64,000 nt of DNA from Membranipora membranacea (Eukaryota > Bryozoa > Gymnolaemata > Cheilostomatida > Membraniporidae). The notes beneath the pieces are model-generated. The model did not search any database. It was not told where the DNA came from and worked only from the letters and a program-made list of their open reading frames with translations. Positions 50,601-61,717 of the stretch are shown one piece after another. Both the position numbers and the translations under genes were made by a program. The stretch lies in contig OU612070.1 in assembly GCA_914767715.1 (NCBI GenBank), positions 885,501-949,500 of the forward strand, in the 5' to 3' direction. Position 1 is the first letter of the stretch; every line of letters starts with the position of its first letter.

Positions 50601-53600
50601 TGCTCTAAGATTAATATGAAAAAACTTAATCATGGTGACTAGTACCAACCATACACACACATTTAAAACTGAAGTAAGAATGGCATCAGAGTAAAGTGCA
50701 TCGTCAGCAGATTCATACTGACAATTCAATGCTGACAAATGTAAAGAATTTACTGCATTGAGAGATAGAAGACCTCCCTCTCTGCCTCAAAGTTATTGTG
50801 GGATGATTGGGGCAATGGAAAGCTTATTTTTACAAATCGCCTTGAAAACTTGTTTGGGCTTCATAGACAGATTCAGAGCAGTTCAAAGCCCATATCTTCA
50901 GGCAACAATCAGCAGTATGCTGACTTTAAACGGGAAAACTTAGACTTTTTGAGGATGATACTTTTCTCGTACCTATGCTATAGAAAGTTTCTGTGCTGGC
51001 CTAACTGATGAATTCAATTCAGTCACCGGAACTGGAGAATATAACATCAGTGCTTGTTCACATTTAACTATTTTCACATTGAATATTCAATTTTCTATAC
51101 ATATGGGGGCTACATTACCAAGAGGTTTTATCATCTACCAAGTATTTTGTTTCCTTGATGCCTATATTTTATATAAAAGTCACATCTTAGATTTCATTTG
51201 TCCCAGTTGATATTATTGAGAGTTTTGTGATAATGTACTTATAAAATAAACAACCAAATCATTCACCTTGTCAATTTTTGATAGTAAATTCATAGCACTG
51301 GGTACGCTTACCTCCAAGCGATTACCACCAGAAAGGGGCGGAGCCTAATTTTCAATGTGTTCGCATCGGTTATATACGTTATCATGGCAAGTGGAAGGTC
51401 TCTATATCTATAGTCTCTGTTACTACTACAAACCTAAGGAATTAATAGTGATATTTATATACAAGCTTTATATCACTTACTTATCGTTTCCTGCAATTCC
51501 ATTGGACAATAAAAGGTTTTCTGCGACAAACTTTCCGATACCTCCTTTGATATAGAACACTGATCCCATTGGCATAGCAAGCGCTTGCTCGAGCAGATGT
51601 AATACCCTCTCTGTGTAGTATCGTGCGTTGAAGAGATTGGTGCCAAAGAAACTGTCTTCTCCGGTCACAAACACCGAGTTTATACTGTTGGAAACATGTT
51701 TAGGTTTGACTTTTCATAGCCCCAGCCATGGTTTAATCATTTACTAGTCAGCAAGTACCTTGCTAGCGACTTTAGTGAGTTTGAATTTAACCCTGACAGG
51801 AGGCCACCGAGAGCTGCTCTACCAAGTCAGAAACCTTTGTAAAGACTATGCAGATTTCGATTTGGGACCAGCCACTTTGTGAGCAAACTGCCAAAGCAAA
51901 ACGGAGCATGCATTATGTATAGGTTGAGCAGTTGAGTCGGTGTAACTGCTGTTAGAACACTTCAACCTTTGACTAAGTTCGTTTAGAAATGACCTATATT
52001 ATTTACATGGCTGATGGAATATTTATCATCGGTCATCTACTCATATTGGGAGGATGGGCAACTCCTTGCATGTTCTTTCTTTTGGAACTTTAAGTTGATC
52101 TATTACTTACTTGCGCATAAATTCAGGGTTTCTGTATATTTTAGTCAATGTGAGAGTTTTCTCCCCATCATAGAGGAATCTACCAATAGTTTCAGGCATG
52201 TGGAGTACTATGAATATAGACACTGACTCTGCAAAATAAAAATATGTCATTATATGCCAATATGTCATCGTAATAAAGATCTCATTATCAGACATTGTAG
52301 AGCACTTGCCGTCTGCGTGACACCACTAAGGTGGTACTATGAAGTATGAAGCATAATCAGATCATCGAGAATGTGATAAGATCTTATATTTGGACAGACG
52401 GGTATGCACTGGTACGTGTTGCGTAGTGTTTCTTTACATTTACATTTACAGTGGTTGAGGCAACAAGGTTATAGGTAGGTCTTAGGACTAATGTGTGCTG
52501 TTTTCCTGAAAGCCTGAAATGGTAAAAATACAGCATTCAGTAGTGCGCATATCAATTTACCCATATTACAAAGCTATCAGCACTGCACCCGCACAGTAAA
52601 TACAATGCAGCCACAGTAGCATAGTATGGAGCTGTGGCGTGCTGATCTATACAGTGTGTCACAGCTGCACTAAATAGTAATATGTAGTTGTGCAGCTCTG
52701 CATCTGTGTAGTCGTTGTAAATCCATACAACTTACTATTCTCATGCACCCAGTGGTGCACGCCATGTGGTTCAAAGTGCTCCTTCTCTGACCAGCCCTCT
52801 ATTGTCAGCTGTTCTACATGAGTGTAACCTTTAGTCGGGTCCATCAGATATATGGCTCCTCTAGCAATAGTCTTCTTAAAATCGTAATCTCCGAACCCGA
52901 CCAAGCCCTGAATAAACACATATCATACATCAAGAGCTAACTGCACTGCTTCAATATGTTCATTAGTGTTGTCTTCTTGCTTTAAAGGTGAATTCAACTT
53001 CTCTATCTAACTGACAACTATCTCACATACAAGAAGTCAACCTCATGTATCAATTGCTGGAATTTGAGAAGGCTTACTAGCCTCTGAATGGAGTTCACTT
53101 TCCATTCCACCAAAATGTTAACAGCAATAGCACCAAAGAGTACTGTGTGAGTACGATTTTATTGGTTATTGCTATTATATATTAACTCTATGGGGCGGGA
53201 CGCTGGACTATAAAACTTACAGATGTTATGATGACTTTACCATCAGGCAGTAAAGTCATGTCCTCCGCACCGCTTGTCGCTAAAAAGAGAAAATCATTGT
53301 TCGAAATAAAAAGATTATCTCTATTTGATTATTCTCCCTACATGATAGTCTTTGAACAAAGGCTGTCTCAAAGTTTATGGATTTGACAAAGAAAATACGT
53401 GTCTCAAATATTTGGCATCAATTAGATGATTTAACTTGAGATATATGCTGCAGCGGAGTGCTGCTGAAGAGATAAGCGTTTGCCCATAAAGTTTGAGAAT
53501 ACGAATTTTGAAGATTGAAGAGAAGTGAATAACAATGGTCGACTCATAGACTTAATAAGACTTATTAAGTCTATGGGTGGACTATGTTTTACTTGTGGGC

Positions 53601-55614
53601 GTGGTTTGACGATTTTTGGATCAAACTTCATGCAGTCTGCTGGATTTTATTCCATGTCAAAATATTTGAAACACAAGTTTCATGGTAACAATTTATTGCA
53701 AATTGTGCAATCACAGTAAGTGACACCACAGCAGGTTCAGCATTTGCATCTAGGTAAAGACAATAAAGTCTTGCGATGCGCTTACAAATAATATTATTTG
53801 TTCCTAGACCTCTTAGAGTGAATTTAGACCAAGGTTTGTTCCGTTTGATACAATAATCCCATTTCGACATCACACATTTAACTTAGCATTGAAAATAGTA
53901 TTGTCCATTATTGTATATCGTGCATATCTCATTTTTTCATCTTGAGTCTTGATACCCTTGGGAGAAGCTAGAAATGTTTGTGTTATCTCCTGCTTATTGA
54001 CTGTTTGATATAATCTTAGAGTTCAGGATGGCCCACCTGACCTTAAGGCATCCCTGTCGGGATTCATAATACATACATTAAGAAGGGGTAAGATCAGCTA
54101 GACAATTGTGCTTGTGTATCTCTAAGATGATACAAATGTGACTTGACTGCTAGTTTAAATAACTCACTCTTCCATTAGAGCTACAGTCAATATGAACATG
54201 GTGGAGTCAATACTAAATCAGTGGGTAGTGATTTGCTGGTTAAACTGAACTCTACTCATATTTTTCGGTAACTGCCGTTGATTTCTTCTCCCTCTTGGGT
54301 TTCCTCGGAATTTACCCTAGAATACTTTTGACCATAGACGCCAATCATGTAGAGACCATAGATGGCAACCATGTTGAGCCAGGCTGCTTATAAATGGCCA
54401 AGGGGAACTTCAGAGAGGCTCATCCTCCATTTTTCATGAGCAAGGGAAGTTCAGTGATTCTTGCTGATACTCTTCTATCAAAGTATTGAAATTGCTAAGT
54501 CAAATCGTCAAATGAAACAAGGGATTTGCGATCTCTAAATCAGAAGAATATCATATATGATACCCTTACGCAGAAGCATACTTACTGAAACCTTCTACAA
54601 TCTGACACTTTCCAGGGTAGTGAGGTAGGACATCATTCCCATAGCCTTGCAATATGTAACTGAAACAAATATCACCAGGCTAGCATAAACGGTTAAATGG
54701 AAATCATATTTATTTATAAATATATAGTCCTAACTCCGGTTTTTCAGCATGCAAGGGTCAAGGATCCTGGGTTCGAATCCCACTGCAGTCCATCAAATAC
54801 TGGGGTTCGGTTGGCCCCCAGGTGAGCTCCGACCGGCCTGCAAACAGAGAGCAAACTGGCGCAGATATAGCGGCCTCGCCCTTTGGGTAAAAATATCTCG
54901 CCGCCCATGTTTTGGGATGTGGAGTGTTATATGCCCATCTGATTTTAATCAACCAATTTCTTTTATCAACCAATTATGAAAAATTACTTTCTGGTGAAAG
55001 GTGGGACACTGCACACACAGACATACTTTGCTTTCTAGGAAAGCAAGACATATGGAGCCAACTCCAGTTCAGTTATCTGGTGGTTTTTTGGGATTTAATT
55101 CAACGGTGCAATACCGAATAATAATGCTTTCAAAGCATGTCGGGAGATATGTGAATTTGTGATTCTTGAATATATCCATTATACAAAATGCAAAAATAAA
55201 CTGTACAAAACAGAACAAAAGCAGTGCTCTCGCTTTATTATTAGGCATTCACAGTAGGTTGCATGCATTGACTGATTAGGACTACTAGGCCTGCATTGCC
55301 ATGCACTCTATTGCTCTACTAGTAAATTGTTCCAACAGACATTGTGACACTGCTTACAAATACAGGCAGGCCTGAGACAATTGATCATGGGCAATGGTTA
55401 ACCCCTTTGACCAAGTGATAGGAGAAAACCTTCCACACCCTCTTTGTTATAACAAAATTGACTGACTGAGTACAAAAAAAGTCTTATCATAGTCAACTTC
55501 AATAGACTGCTAGTAGAAGTAAAACAGGGGGATGCATACTCACAACATTCGCCCAAGATGAAGACAAGTCACTGTCAAGAAAGTCAGAAGTAATATCTTC
55601 ACATAGATATTCAT
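47659..55614 (-). CDS. Paraoxonase/arylesterase family protein, copy B
   Basis: Complete nine-exon gene, 359 residues. Exons: 55544-55614, 54586-54659, 53221-53279, 52736-52907, 52111-52228, 51481-51684, 49743-49818, 48013-48147, 47659-47829. The exon lengths equal those of copy A except exons 4 and 9, so the two arose by tandem duplication. Visible landmarks: N-terminal hydrophobic anchor MNIYVKILLLTFLTV, Cys42, Glu54-Asp55 calcium ligands, His116 and His135 (PON1 dyad positions), Asn226, Asp268-Asn269 and Cys351, which would form the PON1-type disulphide with Cys42. Ser168 replaces the calcium ligand Asp169 of PON1, and Gly stands where PON1 has Cys284 (LWIGGMNS). The introns are swollen by insertions: an R2-like LINE remnant, a 1255-bp DNA element, a foldback and a SINE. 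Calcium-dependent lactonase/esterase activity is expected from the family but not proven. Confidence 0.93.
48775..49640 (-). pseudogene. R2/NeSL-like LINE 3' remnant: CCHC and restriction-like endonuclease
   Basis: The minus strand encodes the C-terminal part of a site-specific non-LTR retrotransposon protein. There is a zinc-knuckle-like CAECSAKGTLRHILSNC (CX2CX7HX4C). The endonuclease signature RPD is followed about 14 residues later by the Glu in LILMELTVPW, then AHERKLTRYEDLV and DVGCRGFMARS, with a natural stop at 48775. A frame change lies near 49430 and a TAA directly follows RPD, so it cannot encode an active enzyme. It sits in the intron between exons 7 and 8 of paraoxonase copy B, in the same orientation. 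Clade inferred from RPD-X12-14-E and CCHC. Confidence 0.75.
49608..49689. repeat. Inverted repeat tttgcctgcattc...gaatgcaggcaaa
   Basis: Arms of about 25 bases (tttgcctgcattcggagttg + ctcccc, and ggggag + caactagaatgcaggcaaa) enclose about 30 bases. It lies at the upstream edge of the R2-like remnant. A copy of the left arm recurs at 61963-61990. Confidence 0.7.
50165..51419. mobile_element. 1255-bp non-autonomous DNA transposon
   Basis: Terminal inverted repeats of about 31 bases: cagagactatagatatagag + accttccacttg on the left, and the exact reverse complement on the right. A further diverged inverted region extends some 60 bases inward. The direct repeat TTACTAC (50158-50164 and 51420-51426) looks like a 7-bp target duplication. 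Internal ORFs are short and unrecognised, with no transposase motif. It is inserted in intron 6 of paraoxonase copy B. A 7-bp duplication and CAGAG ends could suit a P-like or hAT-like family. Confidence 0.75.
53399..53673. repeat. Foldback element centred on a perfect palindrome
   Basis: The centre catagacttaataag-a-cttattaagtctatg (about 53546-53576) is a perfect palindrome with one spacer base. Imperfect arms extend to gtctcaaatattt on the left and aaatatttgaaac on the right, so both strands read related peptides (LIDLIRLIKSM and PIDLISLIKSM). It is in intron 2 of paraoxonase copy B. Confidence 0.65.
54741..54980 (+). repeat. 5'-truncated tRNA-derived SINE
   Basis: A B-box GGGTTCGAATCCC (about 54769-54781) follows a tRNA-like segment that lacks a recognisable A box. 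About 180 bases of body end in a run of atcaacca-like repeats. In intron 1 of paraoxonase copy B, opposite strand. Confidence 0.6.
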
Positions 55615-57099
55615 GGTGCAACAAATATCTCTGCAAAATCGTTCAGAGGAATATCACTCTACAATTACTACTTTTGACTGCAACAAATTTCTTGCAATGC
55701 CAAACCAAAACAACCACGCCCCCTTCTTAGCCAAAAATCCTATTCACAGGTCATTGATTGTGGGCGAGTGTAAACTTTGGCAAGAGGTTTTTGCTGACCA
55801 ATGAGAAACGGGAATTCTGAGCCACCTGATTGGGCTACCATGTAACAAAATAAGAGTTGCCTACCTCCTTGTTGGGGTGGGATAACTCAGACCTCTTATC
55901 CAAGTGTTAATAATTTTAGACCACCAAAAGATTGGCGAAGTTTTTTCCCCAAACTATCAGTCCGACACAGAAAAGGTATCAGATCGCCTGCTAGAAGGTT
56001 AATTTTAGACTCTCCAAAAGAATGGATGGAAGTTTATTCAAACTAACTGAAGTAGCAATATAGAACTAGACGTCCAAATCTCTGCTGCTCTTGTTAATTT
56101 TTTCACCAAATCTCAAATTGATGTGCCTACAGTTAGTCTGAGCCCCTCAGACTTTACCCCACACTCGATGGCCTGCCACATAAAACTCACAGCCACATAA
56201 AACAAGAATGCACAAATGTTCTGTCTACCCTAAGTAAGGGCAAGAGAATGCTCACTGCAGAAAAACAATAATGGAACGGCATATGAATGATCTCCTTCAT
56301 TCCATGGTTTTTAAGATAGGTGGCTAACTACTTTTCAATTTTTTTCCAAATGTGGACCGAAATGACTTAAAACTGCCTTTTTTTGCGCACCTCCCACACC
56401 AAAAACTTATGGTTACGGGTACATAACAAGTGTTAATTATTGAAGGTGTTGTCCTTATCAACACCTTGGTGGATTTTGATCTCAGCTGCTTCTAAGGTCT
56501 GAGGACTATGAAGTATATAAACTTTAACTTAAAGAAAGCGTTCACAGGAACATTGCTTTGACTTAAATAAGGCAGCTGCAGTCATTTCATCTAATATAAA
56601 TATAACATATATATATATATATATAAATAATACTACGTGAGCGGCCGTGGTGCAATGGATAGGGCGTGGGACTTTCAATCGAGTTCTCGTGTTCGATTAT
56701 CGTCGGATCATGGTGGGGTCAGGGAGGGCATCCGACCTCAAATGCTCCTGTGCCACATAAGTATATACAGTCCATAGACCCATACTGATGATTCCGGAAA
56801 CAAATAAACCAAATATATCTAGGTTCCGCACACAGTATCACAGGGTATCGAGACTATAAATGAGTGTGAGTTTTTTATTATAAAGTCTATCATTGTCTAC
56901 ATTTAAGCTATCAAAGTGTTGTTGCAATGCTAAAGCTAAGACAATTGGTTGATAGGTGTACCCAACTAACAGATAGCCAATTTTGTCTGTTTGTGTGGTA
57001 TTTAGTTTTCAAATAAACAGACTACCGCAAAGTAATAATCAAGTGATAATCTCCTATGAAGCAAATTATAAAATTAGATTTAAAGCTGATATTAATCAT
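55615..57099. other. Intergenic stretch between paraoxonase copy B and the first GST gene
   Basis: Holds the copy B upstream region and the GST 3' flank. It contains a SINE (56640-56800) next to a (TA)n run at about 56606-56624. No exon recognised. Confidence 0.45.
56640..56800 (+). repeat. tRNA-derived SINE
   Basis: Head gcggccgtggtgcaatggat (A-box-like) and a tgttcgattatcg B-box, followed by about 100 bases of body. The T-arm and acceptor stem do not pair well enough for a tRNA gene. Confidence 0.6.
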
Positions 57100-58845
57100 T
57101 TAGACGGTAAAACGCCTTGTCGGTCGAGTAGCTAGATATTTTTTCACTCGTTCGTCGCTTGTAAACTTTTCTACAAATTCTTTCACCCATGGTGTTACTT
57201 CCATTGCACCATCAGCACATTCTTTTGAGAACTCTAAAGAGCAGTAGAGCCAAACATCAGCCAAACTAATCTGGAAAGTGAAACAGTAAGTCTATCACTT
57301 AGATATACACTTTTTGAGCATAAGAAAGGAATAAAATACAAGTTTTATGGTGTTTTTATATGATAAAAAAGATTTATCACATCACATCAGTGGATTTGCT
57401 ATGAGTAAGTTGTTTAGTTACAGATTGCCATTAGAATAATTGTTATTAATGTTTTTGTTATGATATTAGGCCATACTACACAGATATAATTAAACTCTTT
57501 GGGTACATAGCATAAATCCTTGTTCGTCAACTGATTTCCAATTTCAGCTGTTTCACTGGTGATGCCCCATCATGTCACGACATCATGCAATCCTTACATA
57601 ACATGCACCCCTTTCATGGAGTGCGTTGAGTTAAACATGATGCTATCATACTATATTAGCTGTCCCTCTCTACTGAGGACAACTGCAGCAGCTTAGATTA
57701 CCAGATAAATGAGCATGATAAGTGCGGCAGACTTACTGTGTCGCTGACGATGAACTTATTTCCTCTCTTTTCAGCGATTGTCTGGATATAATTAACGGCT
57801 TTTAGGATATCAGCTCTGACTTCTGCTAGTATTTCCTCTTTGTTTTCAGGCACAGGATGGGATTTGAAAACCTTCCAGAAGTAAACTTTTGGTCCGATAG
57901 TACTAAAGGCTGGGACACATGTCTCTAGAACCATATCATTCAGAGCTTCCTCGATAAGGGTGCTGCCCATCATACCTGAGTATGAAAAATAAGATTCACT
58001 GTTACTGGTCAGTGTACAGCTTGTAGCTTTTCATTCTTGCTTTCACAACTGCAGTAAGTGCCTGGGCTTGTTTGTGCTAAGGTGTTTTATATGGTGATTG
58101 TTTCAGGGCCTTCTTTACCGTGAACAAAACTGGACAAACATGCGTCGATGGAGCTGAGGTTTGTATCTTTGAGATCCTTGTGTTATCAAAACTAGAGACA
58201 GTGATAGCAAGCATTTAATCAATAACGCATACTTGGTACTGACCAAAACCACATAGAGCACAATTTCAGCAACGGTAATTATTTATCCAACCCAATTGAT
58301 TTATAACTTACCAAATTTTTTAGCCAAATATCTGGCTATGGTGTTAGACAAGACCAGTACATCCCCCTCAGCTGTTGTGTAAACTGGAACCTGGCCTAAG
58401 GGAGTTGCTGCAAAACATAGTACAAACTTAACACATGATCTCCGACACATATTTGCCTGGCTAACTGTCCTTAGCCCTCATTTTGATTTCAGTTATATCC
58501 TTGGTTATATGTAGCTTTGAGTGTTACAATATTATAGCCATATATATGGGGGCAAAGAAATTTTCGAGGACCATGTTATGAAATCCTTTTACACTTTATT
58601 TTGTGGATGATTGCTATTGAAATAGCGCAGCCCAGCAGGACATGCCTTCTTGGCCGCGTTCACCGTAGAGCAAATATAAGTTGGTATGGTATCACACACA
58701 TATGGTACTCACTTGATTTGACTACAGGCCAAACTTTTTTTTCGATGACTTCATCAGTCAGCGGTTTGTCAGCTAAAGCGTGCAACATACGAATAGCTTC
58801 TCCTTTAGCTTTCTGGTTGAAATATAGTAGTCTATCTTGAGGCAT
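57100..58845 (-). CDS. Sigma-like glutathione S-transferase, copy 1
   Basis: Complete four-exon gene, 212 residues. Exons: 58713-58845, 58312-58407, 57737-57975, 57100-57270; phases join. Cytosolic GSTs conjugate glutathione to electrophiles; the sigma class also includes prostaglandin D synthases. The N-terminal thioredoxin-like part has the start-proximal Tyr8 (RLLYFNQKAKGEAIR, like LTYFNMRGRAEIIR in human HPGDS), the cis-Pro motif LGQVPV, and LSNTIARYLAK where the family has QSxAIxRYL. The usual Gln of the glutathione site is not present. The C-terminal helical domain ends in PWVKEFVEKFTSDERVKKYL, with NKFIVSDTISLADVWLY as the N-capping box region. A 5' UTR intron is likely (acceptor ctacag two bases before the ATG). 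Its substrate is unknown. It is a tandem partner of the gene at 61718. Confidence 0.9.
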
Positions 58846-59037
58846 GGCTGTAGTTTAGAAAGAGAAATTAAATTGAAAAAAATTTAACACTGATGTTAGT
58901 TCTCTGAAACTTCCCTTTCTACTGTACTTAAGGGGAAACACAAATGTCTTTATATTCTCACCAGATTTGACTCTTTGCGTATAAATAGTTATGTCAAACA
59001 CCACAACTAGCCTACTAGACGTTGGGGGTTTTTATAT

Positions 59038-59344
59038 TTAGATTAGTAAATGATATATAAATGATTGTTAAGCAAATGATGATGATAAATGATGTTAGAT
59101 GTTGATAAGATCCAATCACTCTTCTTGGTTTGCCAGCGTCTACGGCTAGATGTCTACCAAGTTTAGGTTCGTTGTTCTTTGCATTATCACATGATCAATG
59201 CAAAAATAAGTTGTGTCATACCGCTTTAAAATAGTGTTCGCATAGTACACAAGTTCAGTATCTAGGGTCAAAATGAGAGGGCATTTCAAGGTTGCACTAG
59301 GTCAAAGAAAAGGGACCAAGTAGCTACAAACTTGAAAGGCTTAT

Positions 59345-59378
<34 letters not shown>

Positions 59379-59859
59379 ATATTGAACATTTATATATCAT
59401 TCAATACATTTGCATTGATCATGTGGCAAAGCCAACCCAATAAAAGAATTCATAACGCTTCTTCCGATATGACATACTTACACTAAACTCCGTAGACAGG
59501 CAGGGTGGCGTAGTGGTTAGGATTCGAGCATCTCAATCCGAGAGTTGCAGGTTCGAATCCCGGTCACTACCCATGCTGCTGAAGGAGGTGAGCTCTCTGG
59601 ACAATAGCCTAGCTTGCCCACTCCTACCTTGTACAGGAGTGCGCTAAATTGAATATGTATATGTATCTATCTTATTCATGTAAAGATTGCTGGAGAGCAG
59701 CTAAATAAAAATGTGATTTACATTTTACATTTACATTTACATAGACATCCAGATGTAGATGCTGGCAAACCAAGCATAGTGGATGATTTCATCAACATCT
59801 AACATCATCCAACATCATCATTCGTCTAACAATCATTTATATATCATTCATTGTTCTAA
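59038..59859. mobile_element. Foldback/MITE element with arms of about 120 bp, interrupted by a SINE
   Basis: The left arm (about 59038-59157, with aaatgatatataaatgattg and cttggtttgccagc) is matched in reverse complement by about 59745-59859 (gctggcaaaccaag ... caatcatttatatatcatt). An inner pair (cacatgatcaatgcaaa and tttgcattgatcatgtg) continues the fold. No ORF. The right arm was split by the SINE at 59499-59741. Confidence 0.75.
59499..59741 (+). mobile_element. tRNA-derived SINE with (TTACAT)n tail
   Basis: A-box-like TGGCGTAGTGGTTAGG and B-box GGTTCGAATCCC lie within a tRNA-like head, followed by about 130 bases of body and a cattttacatttacatttac tail. The repeat TAGACA flanks it (59493-59498, 59742-59747) as a short target duplication. 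Confidence 0.85.
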
Positions 59860-60492
59860 TATTGTATTTATATATAATCATCCTCTTCAATAAGAATCAG
59901 AAGTGGTGAATACAGACTTCTAGGTTATGGATTGCATGTTCGATTGTCGACATCTAAGCCATCCCTGATCTTATAATGGTGGAGCATTCATACATAGACC
60001 CGAATACTGGAGAAATTCAGGAGATATCTGTTCATGCACTTAATATTGTGGAAATAAGATCCACTCTTCCTCATGGACTTATAGTAAAGCCATATTACGG
60101 TTAAACGGCAAGCAGTATGAATCTCTTGGTGATGGCACCTCTTCTCGATAGGGGGAAACTTTCACTCTGAAGACAAAACTTTGCAAAAAATTGAAATTGT
60201 GAAGAATTAGACACCAAGGGTGCAAGGGCTGAAATAATTGAGCAAGAGTCAAACAATGATTCTTAAGCACCAACCAACTGTACCATCTCGTCATCTCCAA
60301 AAAGAGGATGGATTGATGGCGTCAATAACCTAGTGTGCTTTTCACAACTTGGAGTTGTGCACGCGCATTCAGTCATAAACATAACATTCTATAGATCAAG
60401 CATGATCCAATTTGCCTGCAATAAGGTTTTGAGCCTTCGGCTCACCGGTAGAATGACCAGACTGTGGGCGAAATGGATTCTAATGTTTACCC

Positions 60493-60606
60493 ATATTACT
60501 CACTATATTACTCAATATATTACTCACTATATTACTCACTATATTACTCACTATATTACTCACTATATTACTCACTATATTACTCACTATATTACTCACT
60601 ATATTC
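60493..60606. repeat. 12-bp tandem repeat (atattactcact)n
   Basis: About nine near-perfect units. The period is divisible by three, so it reads as Thr-His-Tyr-Ile or Tyr-Tyr-Ser-Leu repeats in two frames, without gene context. Confidence 0.95.
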
Positions 60607-61717
60607 ACACTTTTTGAAACTGTTTACAGTTGCGGTTGCTAAAACTAAAAACATGTGGGTTTAATCTACAAAAAGGCATGTTTCCCGTTCAATCTAAAAT
60701 ATGAAGATGTACATGCATAGAATGATCTGCGATAAAGTGTACCAAACATTAATATAGTATACCCAACTTGCCTTCAGCTTCAGTTAACTCAAATTATGCA
60801 TTTGCTTAAACGAAATATCTGCAAAACCCAACATGGTTCACCATGAGATACATTCAATGATACAAAGTATGTGATGGAGCGACTTGTCTGTGTTACAGTG
60901 GCTTTATGCCACCTTTGAACGAAGCCAGGTTTTTGTTAAAACGTGTGGTGTCTTAATCATGTTTTTTTACCACCTAAATAGTGATTCGTTATTAATTTGA
61001 GGCCTTCAACTGAAACTCAAACTGCATTGTTAACACTTTGAGTAAAGTTGGTCATATCATAATGCTATATTCCATAAAAAATATAGCAAAGGTATCCGCT
61101 GGCTTAAGGGTGAGGCTGCAATTACTGCTCCTAGATTTTATCAAAGCACATATTCGGCATCAACAAAGCCCAGTAGTCAGTATACTGCGGAGAAATGTCA
61201 TGAAACTCCCATCCTGAAGGCCAGATCTGTGACTCATTAAATGAAATTAGGCGCTGTGGTTCAATTTTATACTAATATTAAGTATGTGGTTTCAACCAAA
61301 GATTTACATTCTCAGTAATATCATCAGACCCTTCTCAGATGATATGATAACTTAATATTACTATGGTAAACCTGCCTAGAACAAGTCAACGCCAAAATAG
61401 CCGCAAATATTTGATTTATATTGTAAGGTAGCTACATCATACCCTACCATAATTGTGACCATTGCGTATTTATTTCCTAGATGTTAGAACAAACTAAGGC
61501 AAACGGTTGGTGCAGCAAATTAATAAAAGCAAGTTCAGATGCGTCAACTATAACTATGAGAAGCAAGTTGTAGCATTGAATATCAAATTGATCATAAATG
61601 TGTAGAAAAGTGGCAATGTCATCAGGAGCAACATAATATTATATCCATTTAGCATATATAAATACAAGAATACCAGAATACAAAACTCAAATTGATCTAA
61701 TGTGGATCTACTATAAG

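Larger units (their letters stand above)
58846..61717. other. Intergenic stretch between the two GST genes
   Basis: Contains a foldback element with a nested SINE (59038-59859), a (TA)n run near 59348-59375 and a 12-bp tandem repeat (60493-60606). No exon recognised in the rest. Confidence 0.5.

Noticed and set aside
50796-51008. Possible transposase fragment inside the 1255-bp element
   Set aside because: The 70-codon ORF shows no catalytic motif or family similarity that I can identify; the element is treated as non-autonomous.
59503-59575. Functional tRNA gene
   Set aside because: The tRNA-like head continues into a SINE body with a (TTACAT)n tail and a target duplication; the acceptor stem is imperfect.
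60333-60617. Repeat protein (Thr-His-Tyr-Ile)n
   Set aside because: The C-terminal two thirds are the 12-bp tandem repeat, and the rest has no coding evidence.
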